This document shows positions 1-7,465 of a stretch of 64,000 nucleotides of DNA, one piece after another. Each line of letters opens with the position of its first letter. Position 1 is the first letter of the stretch. Source of the DNA: DATKAB01 sp964542745 (lineage in GTDB: Bacteria > Eisenbacteria > RBG-16-71-46); NCBI GenBank assembly GCA_964542745.1, contig CAZIVR010000004.1:17902-81901 (forward strand). Reading direction: 5' to 3'. Under the pieces are notes generated by a model, which saw only the letters and a list, made by a program, of their open reading frames with translations, had not been told where the DNA came from and searched no databases. Made by a program: the position numbers and the translations under genes.

Positions 1-692
1 GGATCCCGGGTGGTGCGGACCTCTTCGACGGTCCCAAGGAATACCACGCGGCCGTCGTGGAGGAGGGCCATGCGGTCGGCCACCTTGAAGGCGCTCGGCA
101 TGTCGTGGGTCACGACCAGCGAGGTCACGCCGAGACGGCCCTGCATGTCGCGGATCAGGCGGTCGATCACGTCCGCCATGATCGGGTCGAGCCCGGTGGT
201 GGGTTCGTCGTAGAGGACGATCTGCGGATCCATCACGATGGCGCGCGCGAGCCCCACGCGCTTGCGCATGCCGCCCGAGAGCGAGGCCGGCTTCATGTCC
301 TCGATGCCCGAGAGCCCCACCCACTCGAGGCGCTCCGCCACCCGTGTCCGGATCTCGGCTTCCGCGAGCGCGGTGTGCTCGCGGAGCGGGAGCGCCAGGT
401 TTTCGCCGACCGAGAGCGAGTCGAACAGCGCGGCGCCCTGGAACAGCATGCCGAAGCGCTGCCGCAGCTCGTCCAGCTCCCGCTCCGGCAGACCCACCAG
501 TTCCACCCCGTCGATCTCGATGGAGCCCGCGTCGGGTGTCATCAGCCCGATGACGTGCTTGAGCAGGACGCTCTTGCCGGTGCCGCTCCGGCCCATGATC
601 ACGAGGGTCTCTCCGCGCTCGATCTCGAGGTCGAGCCCTTCCAGCACCTGCCGGCTGCCGAGCCGCTTGGCGAGACCGCGGATCCGGATCAT
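1..692 (-). CDS. mlaF: MlaF-type ABC transporter ATP-binding protein (3' partial)
   Basis: This is the ATPase of an Mla-type phospholipid/ABC lipid-transport system that works at the inner membrane with the MlaE permease encoded just upstream. About 230 residues are visible. They contain Walker A GRSGTGKS, the signature LSGGMRKRVG and Walker B LYDEPTTGLDP, and the LSGG motif followed by MRKRVG is typical of MlaF. The C-terminus runs off the left edge. The ATG at 692 overlaps the mlaE stop codon (ATGA), so the two are translationally coupled. The substrate-binding MlaD protein would be expected further left, outside the window. Confidence 0.93.
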   Translation of the reverse strand, partial: MIRIRGLAKRLGSRQVLEGLDLEIERGETLVIMGRSGTGKSVLLKHVIGLMTPDAGSIEIDGVELVGLPERELDELRQRFGMLFQGAALFDSLSVGENLALPLREHTALAEAEIRTRVAERLEWVGLSGIEDMKPASLSGGMRKRVGLARAIVMDPQIVLYDEPTTGLDPIMADVIDRLIRDMQGRLGVTSLVVTHDMPSAFKVADRMALLHDGRVVFLGTVEEVRTTRD

Positions 693-1492
693 CAGGCGAA
701 GATCACCCGGAACAGCACGTTGGCGAGCACGTAGTCGATGACGAGCACCAGCACGCACGACGACACCACGGCGCGCGTGGTGGCGAGGCCCACGCCCTCG
801 GCGCCGCCCTCGGTCTGGAAGCCGTGGTAGCAGCCCATCCAGCCGATGCTGGCCCCGAAGAACACCGCCTTGAGCAGGCCCGAGAACAGGTCCTTGAGGT
901 AGAAGAAATCCTTGAGCCCCGAGACGTAGACGTGCGGCGTCACGCCGACCGTGGTGACCGAGACCACGAAGCCGCCGAAGATCGCGATGGCGTTGGCGAA
1001 GATGGTGAGCACCGGGAGCATCACGATCGCCGACACGACCCGCGGCACCACCAGGAAGCGGACCGGGTTCACCGCCATGGCGCGCAGCGCGTCCACCTGC
1101 TCGGTCACCTTCATGGTGCCGATCTCCGCCGCGATCGAGGCGCCGACGCGCCCGCCCACCACCAGCGCCGTGAGCACCGGGCCCAGCTCGATCACCACCG
1201 AGCGCAGGATCACCGATCCGATGTACTTGAGCGGGACGACGTTCGAGAACTGGTAGGCGGCCTGCACCGCCGCCACGCCGCCGGTGAAGATGCTGACCAC
1301 CACCACGAGTCCCAGCGAGTTCACGCCGATCGCGGCCATCTGCCGGGTCACGAGGCGGAACGAGCGCAGTCCGGGGCCGAGCAGCCGCACGGTTTCGCCG
1401 ACCAGCAGCGTGACCCGGCCGACCTCGGCCACCCCGTCGAGCGCCCGGCGGCGCAGGTAGCGCACGCCGCGGAGCGCGAGAGCTTCGGGCAT
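692..1492 (-). CDS. mlaE: MlaE family ABC transporter permease
   Basis: A 266-residue integral membrane permease for phospholipid transport between the membranes of a Gram-negative envelope. It has the conserved MlaE core, with GGRVGASIAAEIGTMKVTEQ near residues 115-134 and several hydrophobic segments after it. The length matches the family (about 260 residues). It begins a few bases after the dnaB stop and overlaps mlaF at its end, so it is read as the last part of the long minus-strand run from yicC to mlaF. The link between dnaB and mla genes is positional only. Confidence 0.94.
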   Translation of the reverse strand: MPEALALRGVRYLRRRALDGVAEVGRVTLLVGETVRLLGPGLRSFRLVTRQMAAIGVNSLGLVVVVSIFTGGVAAVQAAYQFSNVVPLKYIGSVILRSVVIELGPVLTALVVGGRVGASIAAEIGTMKVTEQVDALRAMAVNPVRFLVVPRVVSAIVMLPVLTIFANAIAIFGGFVVSVTTVGVTPHVYVSGLKDFFYLKDLFSGLLKAVFFGASIGWMGCYHGFQTEGGAEGVGLATTRAVVSSCVLVLVIDYVLANVLFRVIFA

Positions 1493-1495
1493 CGG

Positions 1496-2887
1496 TCAGA
1501 AGTTGGGGCCGAAGTCCACGGGCGCGATGGGCGTGTAGGGCAGGAACTTGGTGCACTCCCGCTTGAACGAGAGCTTCACCGTGCCGGTGGGGCCGTTTCG
1601 CTGCTTGCCGATGATGATCTCGGCGAGCCCCTTCAGGTTCGGGTCGTCCGGCTTGTAGTACTCCTCGCGGAACACGAACATCACGAGGTCGGCGTCCTGC
1701 TCGACGCTGCCCGATTCGCGCAGGTCGGAGAGCTGGGGCCGCTTGTCTCCGGCGTGCCGCTGCTCGACCGCCCGCGAGAGCTGCGAGAGCGCCACGATCG
1801 GCGCCTCGAGCTCCTTGGCGAGCGCCTTGAGGGCGCGCGTGATCTGCGAGATCTCCTGCACGCGGTTCTCGGCGCGGCCGGCCGGACGGATCAGCTGGAG
1901 GTAGTCGATCACCACCAGCCCGAGCTTGCCTTCCGACTTGAGGCGCCGGCACTTGGCGCGGATTTCGAACACGTTCAGCGACGGCGAATCGTCGAGCATG
2001 ATGGGCGCACCGTAGAGCTTGCCCGCGGCGGTCTGGAGCGCCGGATAGTCCTCCTTGCCCAAGAACCCCGAGCGCACCTTGCCGAGGTCCACTTCGCCCT
2101 GCGAGCAGAGCATGCGCATCGCCAGCTGGTCGCTGCTCATTTCCAGCGAGAACAGGGCGACCGGGATGTTGTGGGCGATCGCGGCGTTCTCGGCGATGTT
2201 CACGGCGAAGCTGCTCTTCCCCATGGCCGGGCGGCCCGCGATGATGATGAGGTCGCCCTTCTGGAACCCGGCGGTCTTCTCGTCGAGGTCGTCGAAGCCG
2301 GTCGGCACGCCGGTGACGCGCACGCGGCGCTGCGACAGCTCGTCGATGCGCTTGAAGGTCGGCGAGATCAGGTCGCGGAGCGCCACGAACCCCTGGCGCA
2401 CCTGCGTGTCGGTGATGGCGAAGATGCGCTGCTCGGCGCGGTCGAGGATGTTGCCGGTCTCGTCGCCCCCCGCGTAGCACTCCTGCTGGATCTCGGTCGC
2501 GGCCCGGATCAGGCCGCGCAGCACCGCCTTGCCGTGGATCAGCTTCACGTGCTGCTCGAAGTTGGCGGTCGCGGTCGCCACGTCGAGAAGCTGCGCGAGC
2601 GCCGGGGGACCGCCCACCGCCTCGAGCTCGCCGCGCTTGCGCAGCTCCTCGGTGAGCGTGATGAGATCGGCCTTCTCGCCGCGGTTGTAGATCCCGAGGA
2701 TCGCCTCGTAGATGCGCTGGTGCGCGCCGCGGTAGAAGGCGGCCGAGGGCAGCTTCTCGATCGCGAGGCCCGAGAATTCGCTGTCGAGAAGCAGCGCCGC
2801 GAGCACGGCGCGCTCGGCGTCGAGCGCCTGCGGCGGGGCGGGCCCCTCGTGCGTGACGGCTCGCGCCGCCGGAAGAACGTCGGTCAT
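1496..2887 (-). CDS. dnaB: replicative DNA helicase DnaB
   Basis: Hexameric 5'-3' helicase of the replication fork, 463 residues, the usual length. The N-terminal domain (about 25-130) is followed by a RecA-like domain with Walker A GRPAMGKSS, the VVIDYLQLI strand and the C-terminal FREEYY and GKQRNGPTGTVKL segments that carry the arginine-finger region. There is no intein or insertion. A purine-rich GGAAGGGA lies just upstream of the ATG. The preceding gene is the uracil-DNA glycosylase, 43 nt away. Confidence 0.97.
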   Translation of the reverse strand: MTDVLPAARAVTHEGPAPPQALDAERAVLAALLLDSEFSGLAIEKLPSAAFYRGAHQRIYEAILGIYNRGEKADLITLTEELRKRGELEAVGGPPALAQLLDVATATANFEQHVKLIHGKAVLRGLIRAATEIQQECYAGGDETGNILDRAEQRIFAITDTQVRQGFVALRDLISPTFKRIDELSQRRVRVTGVPTGFDDLDEKTAGFQKGDLIIIAGRPAMGKSSFAVNIAENAAIAHNIPVALFSLEMSSDQLAMRMLCSQGEVDLGKVRSGFLGKEDYPALQTAAGKLYGAPIMLDDSPSLNVFEIRAKCRRLKSEGKLGLVVIDYLQLIRPAGRAENRVQEISQITRALKALAKELEAPIVALSQLSRAVEQRHAGDKRPQLSDLRESGSVEQDADLVMFVFREEYYKPDDPNLKGLAEIIIGKQRNGPTGTVKLSFKRECTKFLPYTPIAPVDFGPNF

Positions 2888-2930
2888 GTCGAATCCCTTC
2901 CCGCGCGCCGCCGGGGCGCGCGCCCGGCCG

Positions 2931-3743
2931 TCAATCCGCGAGGTACTCCCGCGCCAGGAACTGCATGTCTTCCCAGACCGGGGCCCGGTACTGGTTCGGG
3001 CTCCGCAGGATCGCGGCCGGATGATACGTCACGATGAGCCGGGCGCCCTTGTACCGGTAGACCTTGCCCCGCATGTCGCGAATCGTGCCCTTCACGCCCA
3101 CCAGCAGTTCGGCGGCGAACTTGCCGAGGCAGCAGATGATCCGGGGCCGCAGGGCCTCGAGCTGCCGGTGGAGGTAAGGAGAGCACTGTTCGATCTCGTG
3201 GGGAAGCGGATTCCGGTTCTCGGGCGGACGGCACTTGAGCACGTTGCAGATGTAGACCGTTTCGCGATTGAGCGGGATGCCGGGAAGCAGCTGCCGCTTC
3301 TCCATGCCCGCGATGATGTCGGTGAGCAGTTTGCCCGCGCGCCCGACGAAGGGTTCGCCCTGGGCGTCCTCGTCGGCGCCCGGGGCTTCTCCCACGAACA
3401 CGATGCCGGTGCGCGCCGAGCCGGTGCCGGGAACGGCGCGGGTGCGGGTCTCGCACAGGCCGCACTTGCGGCAGGCGCGGGCCTCGGCGGCGACCGCTTC
3501 GAGCACGGGCAGCGCGGCGGCGTGGATCGCCTCGCGCTCCTCGGGCCGGTTGGAATGGAGCGGATCGTGGTGCGACGGCAGCGGGAGCACGGGAGCCGCG
3601 CCCGGGGCCGGGGCCACCCCTGCGCGCGAGGCGACGAGGGCGCTCCGGACCAGCAGCTCGCCGTCCGGGCGCTCGCGTTCGATCACGCGCCTCAGCGTGC
3701 GCGTGATGTGGGCGAGCTCCTCGCGCGGATCGCGTTCGTTCAC
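2931..3743 (-). CDS. family 4 uracil-DNA glycosylase (4Fe-4S)
   Basis: Removes uracil from DNA as the first step of base-excision repair. The 270-residue product has the family-4 iron-sulfur ligands at Cys94, Cys97, Cys171 and Cys187, the uracil-binding motif GEAPGADED (about 119-127) and the C-terminal HPAAILRSP motif (241-249). The frame stays open far upstream, but GTG at 3743 is chosen because it overlaps the coaBC stop as GTGA and gives a normal family length. The first 80 residues are poorly conserved linker, as is common in this family. Confidence 0.93.
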   Translation of the reverse strand: MNERDPREELAHITRTLRRVIERERPDGELLVRSALVASRAGVAPAPGAAPVLPLPSHHDPLHSNRPEEREAIHAAALPVLEAVAAEARACRKCGLCETRTRAVPGTGSARTGIVFVGEAPGADEDAQGEPFVGRAGKLLTDIIAGMEKRQLLPGIPLNRETVYICNVLKCRPPENRNPLPHEIEQCSPYLHRQLEALRPRIICCLGKFAAELLVGVKGTIRDMRGKVYRYKGARLIVTYHPAAILRSPNQYRAPVWEDMQFLAREYLAD

Positions 3744-5062
3744 TTGCCGGTCCTCCGCGCCCGGGCGGGTCCACCGCCGGTCCGCCGGGCCGCCACCTTC
3801 GAGCGGCGGCGGGAACCGGCCGGACCCGGCCGCGCCGCCCGGGCCTGCAGCTCCAGCACCCGGTCCAGCACCGCCTCGGCCACCTCGCGCTTGCTGAGCC
3901 TCGGCAGCTTCTTCGCGCCGCCGCGCTCCACCAGCGTCACCACGTTCGAGTCGCCGCCGATCCCCGCCTCGGGCGAGTTGAGCACCACCAGGTCGAGCCC
4001 CTTCTTCGCGAGCTTGGCCCGCGCGTTGGCGACCCCGCGCGAGGTCTCGAGCGCGAACCCGACGAACGTCTGGCCGGGCTTCCGCTTCGCCGCCGCGCTC
4101 GCCAGCACGTCCGGGTTGGGCTCCAGTTCGAGCGACAGCCGCGCCGTCCCGCGCTTGATCTTCTCGCTCCGCGCCTTCGCCGGGCGATAGTCGGCGACCG
4201 CCGCGGCGGCGATCGTGACGTCCGCCTTCGGGGACGCCGCGGCGACGGCCGCCATCATCTCGGCCGCCGTCGTCACCGGCACGTGGGTGACCCCGTCGGG
4301 GGCCGGCACGCTCATCGGTCCCGCCACCAGCGTCACCTCGGCCCCGCGGTCGCGCGCGGCCTCGGCGAGCGCCACGCCCATGCGGCCGGACGAACGGTTG
4401 GTGAGGACGCGCACCGGGTCGAGCGGCTCCTCGGTGCGCCCGGCGGTGATGAGCACGCGGGTCTTCGCCATCGAGGCCCGGCGCACCAGCACGCGTTCCA
4501 GCGCGCCGAGGATCTCGTCCAGATCCGCGAGCCGCCCCGGGCCGTCGAGCCCCGAGGCGAGCGGCCCGCTGGCGGGACCCACGATCGTGGCGCCCCGCGC
4601 GCGAAGTCGCGAGACGTTTTCCTGGGTGGCGGGCTGCCGCCACATCTCGAGGTCCATCGCCGGGCACACGAGCATCGGGGCCCGCGAGGCAAGCGCCACC
4701 GTGGTGAGCGCGTCGGGCGCGGAACCGTGCACCAGGCGCGCCATCAGGTCGGCGGTCGCCGGCGCCAGCACCAGCGCGTCGGCGGCCTCCGCCACGTCCA
4801 CGTGACCGACCTTGCCGCGCACGCGGCCACGCGCGGTTTCGGGCAAGTCGAAACGCGGCCCCTGGTCCCCCCACAGCGTCGTCACCGCGGGGTTCCCGGA
4901 CAGCACCTGGAACGTGAGGGGCGTCACGAACTCCGCGGCGGCCGGCGTCATCACCACGATCACCGACGCGCCGCGGGACTTCAGGGCACGGACCAGCTCG
5001 CACGCCTTGTAGGCGGCGATCCCTCCCGACACCCCCACCACCACCACGCGACCACGAAGCAT
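3740..5062 (-). CDS. coaBC: bifunctional phosphopantothenoylcysteine decarboxylase / phosphopantothenate-cysteine ligase
   Basis: Catalyses two consecutive coenzyme A steps: ligation of cysteine to phosphopantothenate and decarboxylation to phosphopantetheine. The 440-residue protein has the flavoprotein CoaC half first (GGIAAYKA near the N-terminus, the catalytic-histidine region GHVDVAEAADALVLAPAT, then PAMDLEMW). The CoaB half follows, with ITAGRTEEPLDPVR and NRSSGRMG. The usual PAMN motif reads PAMD here, a conservative change worth checking. The ATG at 5062 lies 4 nt after the rpoZ stop and begins at the conserved strand; an upstream in-frame ATG would overlap rpoZ and add non-conserved residues. 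Confidence 0.95.
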   Translation of the reverse strand: MLRGRVVVVGVSGGIAAYKACELVRALKSRGASVIVVMTPAAAEFVTPLTFQVLSGNPAVTTLWGDQGPRFDLPETARGRVRGKVGHVDVAEAADALVLAPATADLMARLVHGSAPDALTTVALASRAPMLVCPAMDLEMWRQPATQENVSRLRARGATIVGPASGPLASGLDGPGRLADLDEILGALERVLVRRASMAKTRVLITAGRTEEPLDPVRVLTNRSSGRMGVALAEAARDRGAEVTLVAGPMSVPAPDGVTHVPVTTAAEMMAAVAAASPKADVTIAAAAVADYRPAKARSEKIKRGTARLSLELEPNPDVLASAAAKRKPGQTFVGFALETSRGVANARAKLAKKGLDLVVLNSPEAGIGGDSNVVTLVERGGAKKLPRLSKREVAEAVLDRVLELQARAARPGPAGSRRRSKVAARRTGGGPARARRTGK

Positions 5063-5066
5063 CCGA

Positions 5067-5270
5067 TCAGGCCTGCGTGCCGTCCTCGTAGCCGTAGGCG
5101 ACTTCGCCGCGGACCGCACGCTCGAGCGCGACCGACGTCACCTTGCCGGGCACCGGCTGGCCCGACTGCCGCGACCAGTCGTTCAGCCGGCGCGCCTCGC
5201 GCGCCGCGACGATCGCGGTCTCGTACTTGCTCTTGCCCAGCACCGGAACCAGAGAAGCCAGTTTGGTCAC
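5067..5270 (-). CDS. rpoZ: RNA polymerase omega subunit
   Basis: A 67-residue omega subunit that helps assemble RNA polymerase. The KSKYETAIVAAREARRLND segment is the family signature, and the gmk-rpoZ-coaBC order is the classic bacterial arrangement. The GTG start overlaps the gmk stop codon as GTGA. Because the gene is short, its identification rests on the motif plus the neighbours. Confidence 0.93.
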   Translation of the reverse strand: MTKLASLVPVLGKSKYETAIVAAREARRLNDWSRQSGQPVPGKVTSVALERAVRGEVAYGYEDGTQA

Positions 5271-5947
5271 TTCGTTCTCCCTTCGCCTTCAGAGGTGGAG
5301 CCATCCTCGGCCGTGGGCCGGAGCCGCCGCACCCGGGCGCGCTCCGCATCCAGAATCGAGAGCAAGGCGTGACTCGCCTGCTCGAGATCGTCGTTCATCA
5401 CCAGATAATCGTAGTGGCGGTATTCCGCCAGCTCTCCCGGCGCGTTGCCGAGACGGCGCTCCACCACGTCGGGGGCGTCGGTCGCCCGCTTGAGCAGCCG
5501 CTGGCGCAGCGCGTTCACCGAGGGCGGGTAGATGAAGATCGAGACCGCGTCGGGCCGCGCGCGGCGAACGCTGGCGCCGCCCTGCACGTCCACGTCGAGC
5601 ACCACGACCCGGCCCGCGGCGATGTTGTCGTCCACGAACTTCATCGGGGTGCCGTAGAGGTGGCCGTGCACTTCCGCCCACTCGAGGAAGTATCCGGCGG
5701 CGCGCCGCCGCTCGAACTCGTCGCGGGTCACGAACTCGTACTGCACGCCGTCCGCCTCGGTGGAGCGGCGCGGCCGCGTGGTCGAGGAGATCGCGAACGT
5801 GCACTCGGGGCGCGCGGCGACCAGCCGGTCCACCAGCGTCCCCTTGCCCGCCCCCGAAGGGCCCGAGAGCACGAGCAGGAAGCCTCCCGGATGGAAGCGG
5901 AAAGGGATCGCCGCGGACGGCGCGGATTCCGGCACCTGCACGCTCAC
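5267..5947 (-). CDS. gmk: guanylate kinase
   Basis: Phosphorylates GMP to GDP with ATP. The 226-residue protein has the P-loop SGPSGAGKGT at 28-37, the GMP-binding region STTRPRR and YEFVTRDEF, and VLDVDVQGG. It carries about 20 extra residues at the N-terminus and a polar C-terminal tail. The GTG at 5947 overlaps the yicC stop (GTGA). The frame is open further upstream, but that part lies inside yicC and is its shadow. Confidence 0.95.
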   Translation of the reverse strand: MSVQVPESAPSAAIPFRFHPGGFLLVLSGPSGAGKGTLVDRLVAARPECTFAISSTTRPRRSTEADGVQYEFVTRDEFERRRAAGYFLEWAEVHGHLYGTPMKFVDDNIAAGRVVVLDVDVQGGASVRRARPDAVSIFIYPPSVNALRQRLLKRATDAPDVVERRLGNAPGELAEYRHYDYLVMNDDLEQASHALLSILDAERARVRRLRPTAEDGSTSEGEGRTK

Positions 5948-6822
5948 TCCACGTTCTGCACCTGCTCGCGCAGGCGCTCGATCTCTTCCTTGATCACGAT
6001 GACGGCCCTCGTGATCTCGACGTCGTTCGACTTGGAGCCGATGGTGTTGGCCTCGCGGTTCATCTCCTGAAGCAGGAAGTTGAGCTTGCGGCCGGCCAGC
6101 TCGCTGCCCTCGATCAGGTGGCGGAACTGGTCGAGATGCGCCGAGAGGCGCACACACTCTTCGGTGCAGTCCAGCCGGTCCGCCATGAGCGCGATCTCCT
6201 GCGCCACGCGCGCCGGATCCATCTCGACGTCGTCGAGCAGGGCCTTGAGCCGGCCCATCAGGCGCTCCTTGGCCTCCTGCGGGCGCGACGGAGCGCGCTC
6301 GACCACCTTGTCGAGTTCGGTGCGCACGAGCTTCAGCCGGTGGTCGAAGTCGCGCGCCAGGGCCTGGCCCTCGCGCTCCTTCATGGCGCTCATGTTGTCG
6401 CACGCCTTGTTGACCACGGACTTCACCAGCTCCCAGGTTTCCTCGTCGCTGAGCGCCGAGTGCTCCCACGTGAACACGTCGGGGAGCGTGGCCAGCGTGC
6501 GGACGTCCAGGGACGAATTCACCTGGTAGCGGCTCTCGAGTTGCCGGAACAGGGCGACGTAGCGGTCGGCCACCGCCTCGTTGAGCTTGAGCACCTCGCC
6601 GGATTCGCCGGCGCCTCCCCACGTGATGGTGAGGTTGAATTTCCCGCGCGAGTACCGCTCCTGGACCAGCTGCCGGATCTGGTCCTCGAACAGCCCCACG
6701 ATCTTGGGGGCGCGCAGCGAGACCTCGCAGTAGCGGTGATTGACCGACCGGATCTCGGCTTCGAGACGCTGGCCGTTCCGCTCGATGTCGGCGGAGCCGT
6801 AGCCCGTCATGCTGCGAATCAC
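5944..6822 (-). CDS. yicC: YicC family endoribonuclease-like protein
   Basis: A 292-residue member of the YicC/YloC family, for which E. coli YicC has been linked to RNA turnover. It shows the family N-terminus IRSMTGYG, the central SVVNKACDNM region and the conserved C-terminal block (QEMNREANTIGSKSND, then EEIERLREQVQNVE). A GGAGG sits about 7 nt before GTG at 6822, which supports GTG rather than the ATG four codons inside. It heads the run yicC-gmk-rpoZ-coaBC, an order found widely in bacteria. Confidence 0.94.
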   Translation of the reverse strand: MIRSMTGYGSADIERNGQRLEAEIRSVNHRYCEVSLRAPKIVGLFEDQIRQLVQERYSRGKFNLTITWGGAGESGEVLKLNEAVADRYVALFRQLESRYQVNSSLDVRTLATLPDVFTWEHSALSDEETWELVKSVVNKACDNMSAMKEREGQALARDFDHRLKLVRTELDKVVERAPSRPQEAKERLMGRLKALLDDVEMDPARVAQEIALMADRLDCTEECVRLSAHLDQFRHLIEGSELAGRKLNFLLQEMNREANTIGSKSNDVEITRAVIVIKEEIERLREQVQNVE

Positions 6823-6957
6823 GCGCGGTCCTCCGGGGAGTGCAGGTGGGACCGGGCACGTTACCCAGCGCGGGAAGCGGGTGTCAACGCGCGGAACCCG
6901 CGTTCCACGCGGCCGCGGCTTGACTTCGACCCCGCGTCACCGGCGGCGGGCGCGGGG

Positions 6958-7338
6958 CTACTTCGGCGGTTCTTCCGGCTTCCGGAACAGCGCGTCGAGC
7001 TTCGCGCGTGCGTCCGAACCGGCCGCGGGCCTGGCCGCGCCGCCGCCGAAGAGCGCCTCGAGCTTCGCGCGCGCGTCGCCCGACCGCGACGGGGCCGCGC
7101 CCGGCTTCGCGACGGGGTCGCGGCTGAAGTAGAAGAACTCGCAGAAGTTCCTGCGGGCCTTCTCGGGCACCGGATCGGCCTCGGTCTCGGTGCACGCGTT
7201 GTTGTAGCGCTCGTCGTAGTGGCGGCAGTTGCGGCAGCAGCGCACGTCTCCCCCGCACGCCGGGCACTCGGCGTCGCGGGCGACCGGCTCGTTCACGTCG
7301 AGCGGGGCGCCGCACAGGTGGCAGGCGAGCGTGGGCAT
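6958..7338 (-). CDS. small zinc-ribbon-like protein
   Basis: A 126-residue protein of unknown role. The N-terminal half is cysteine-rich, with CHLCG, CPACGG and CCRNCRHY pairs plus later cysteines, a likely zinc-binding ribbon. It is followed by NFCEFFYFSRD and two short repeats of the type DARAKLEALF / DARAKLDALF near residues 88-97 and 109-118, which resemble peptide docking or dimer helices. There is no signal peptide. It lies 135 nt upstream of yicC, so it may belong to the same run. Proteins of this pattern are usually left as hypothetical, and no function is assigned. Confidence 0.8.
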   Translation of the reverse strand: MPTLACHLCGAPLDVNEPVARDAECPACGGDVRCCRNCRHYDERYNNACTETEADPVPEKARRNFCEFFYFSRDPVAKPGAAPSRSGDARAKLEALFGGGAARPAAGSDARAKLDALFRKPEEPPK

Positions 7339-7465
7339 GGGGTGAGGGTGGCCGCGGAGGGGCCGGGGCGTCAACGGCGAAACCGCGACGCGCGGTGGCC
7401 CGGTCGCGGGCCGCGGTTGTAAGCTCCGGCCGCCTGTCGTCGAACGTTCTCCCCCGGAGGCTTCC

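Noticed and set aside
3743..5003. Uracil-DNA glycosylase frame extended through coaBC as a 690-residue protein
   Set aside because: The extra part is a shadow of coaBC; the GTG at 3743 gives the normal family size.
5947..6859. Guanylate kinase frame extended through yicC as a 530-residue protein
   Set aside because: The extension is the wrong frame of yicC; the GTG at 5947 with a GTGA overlap is the natural start.
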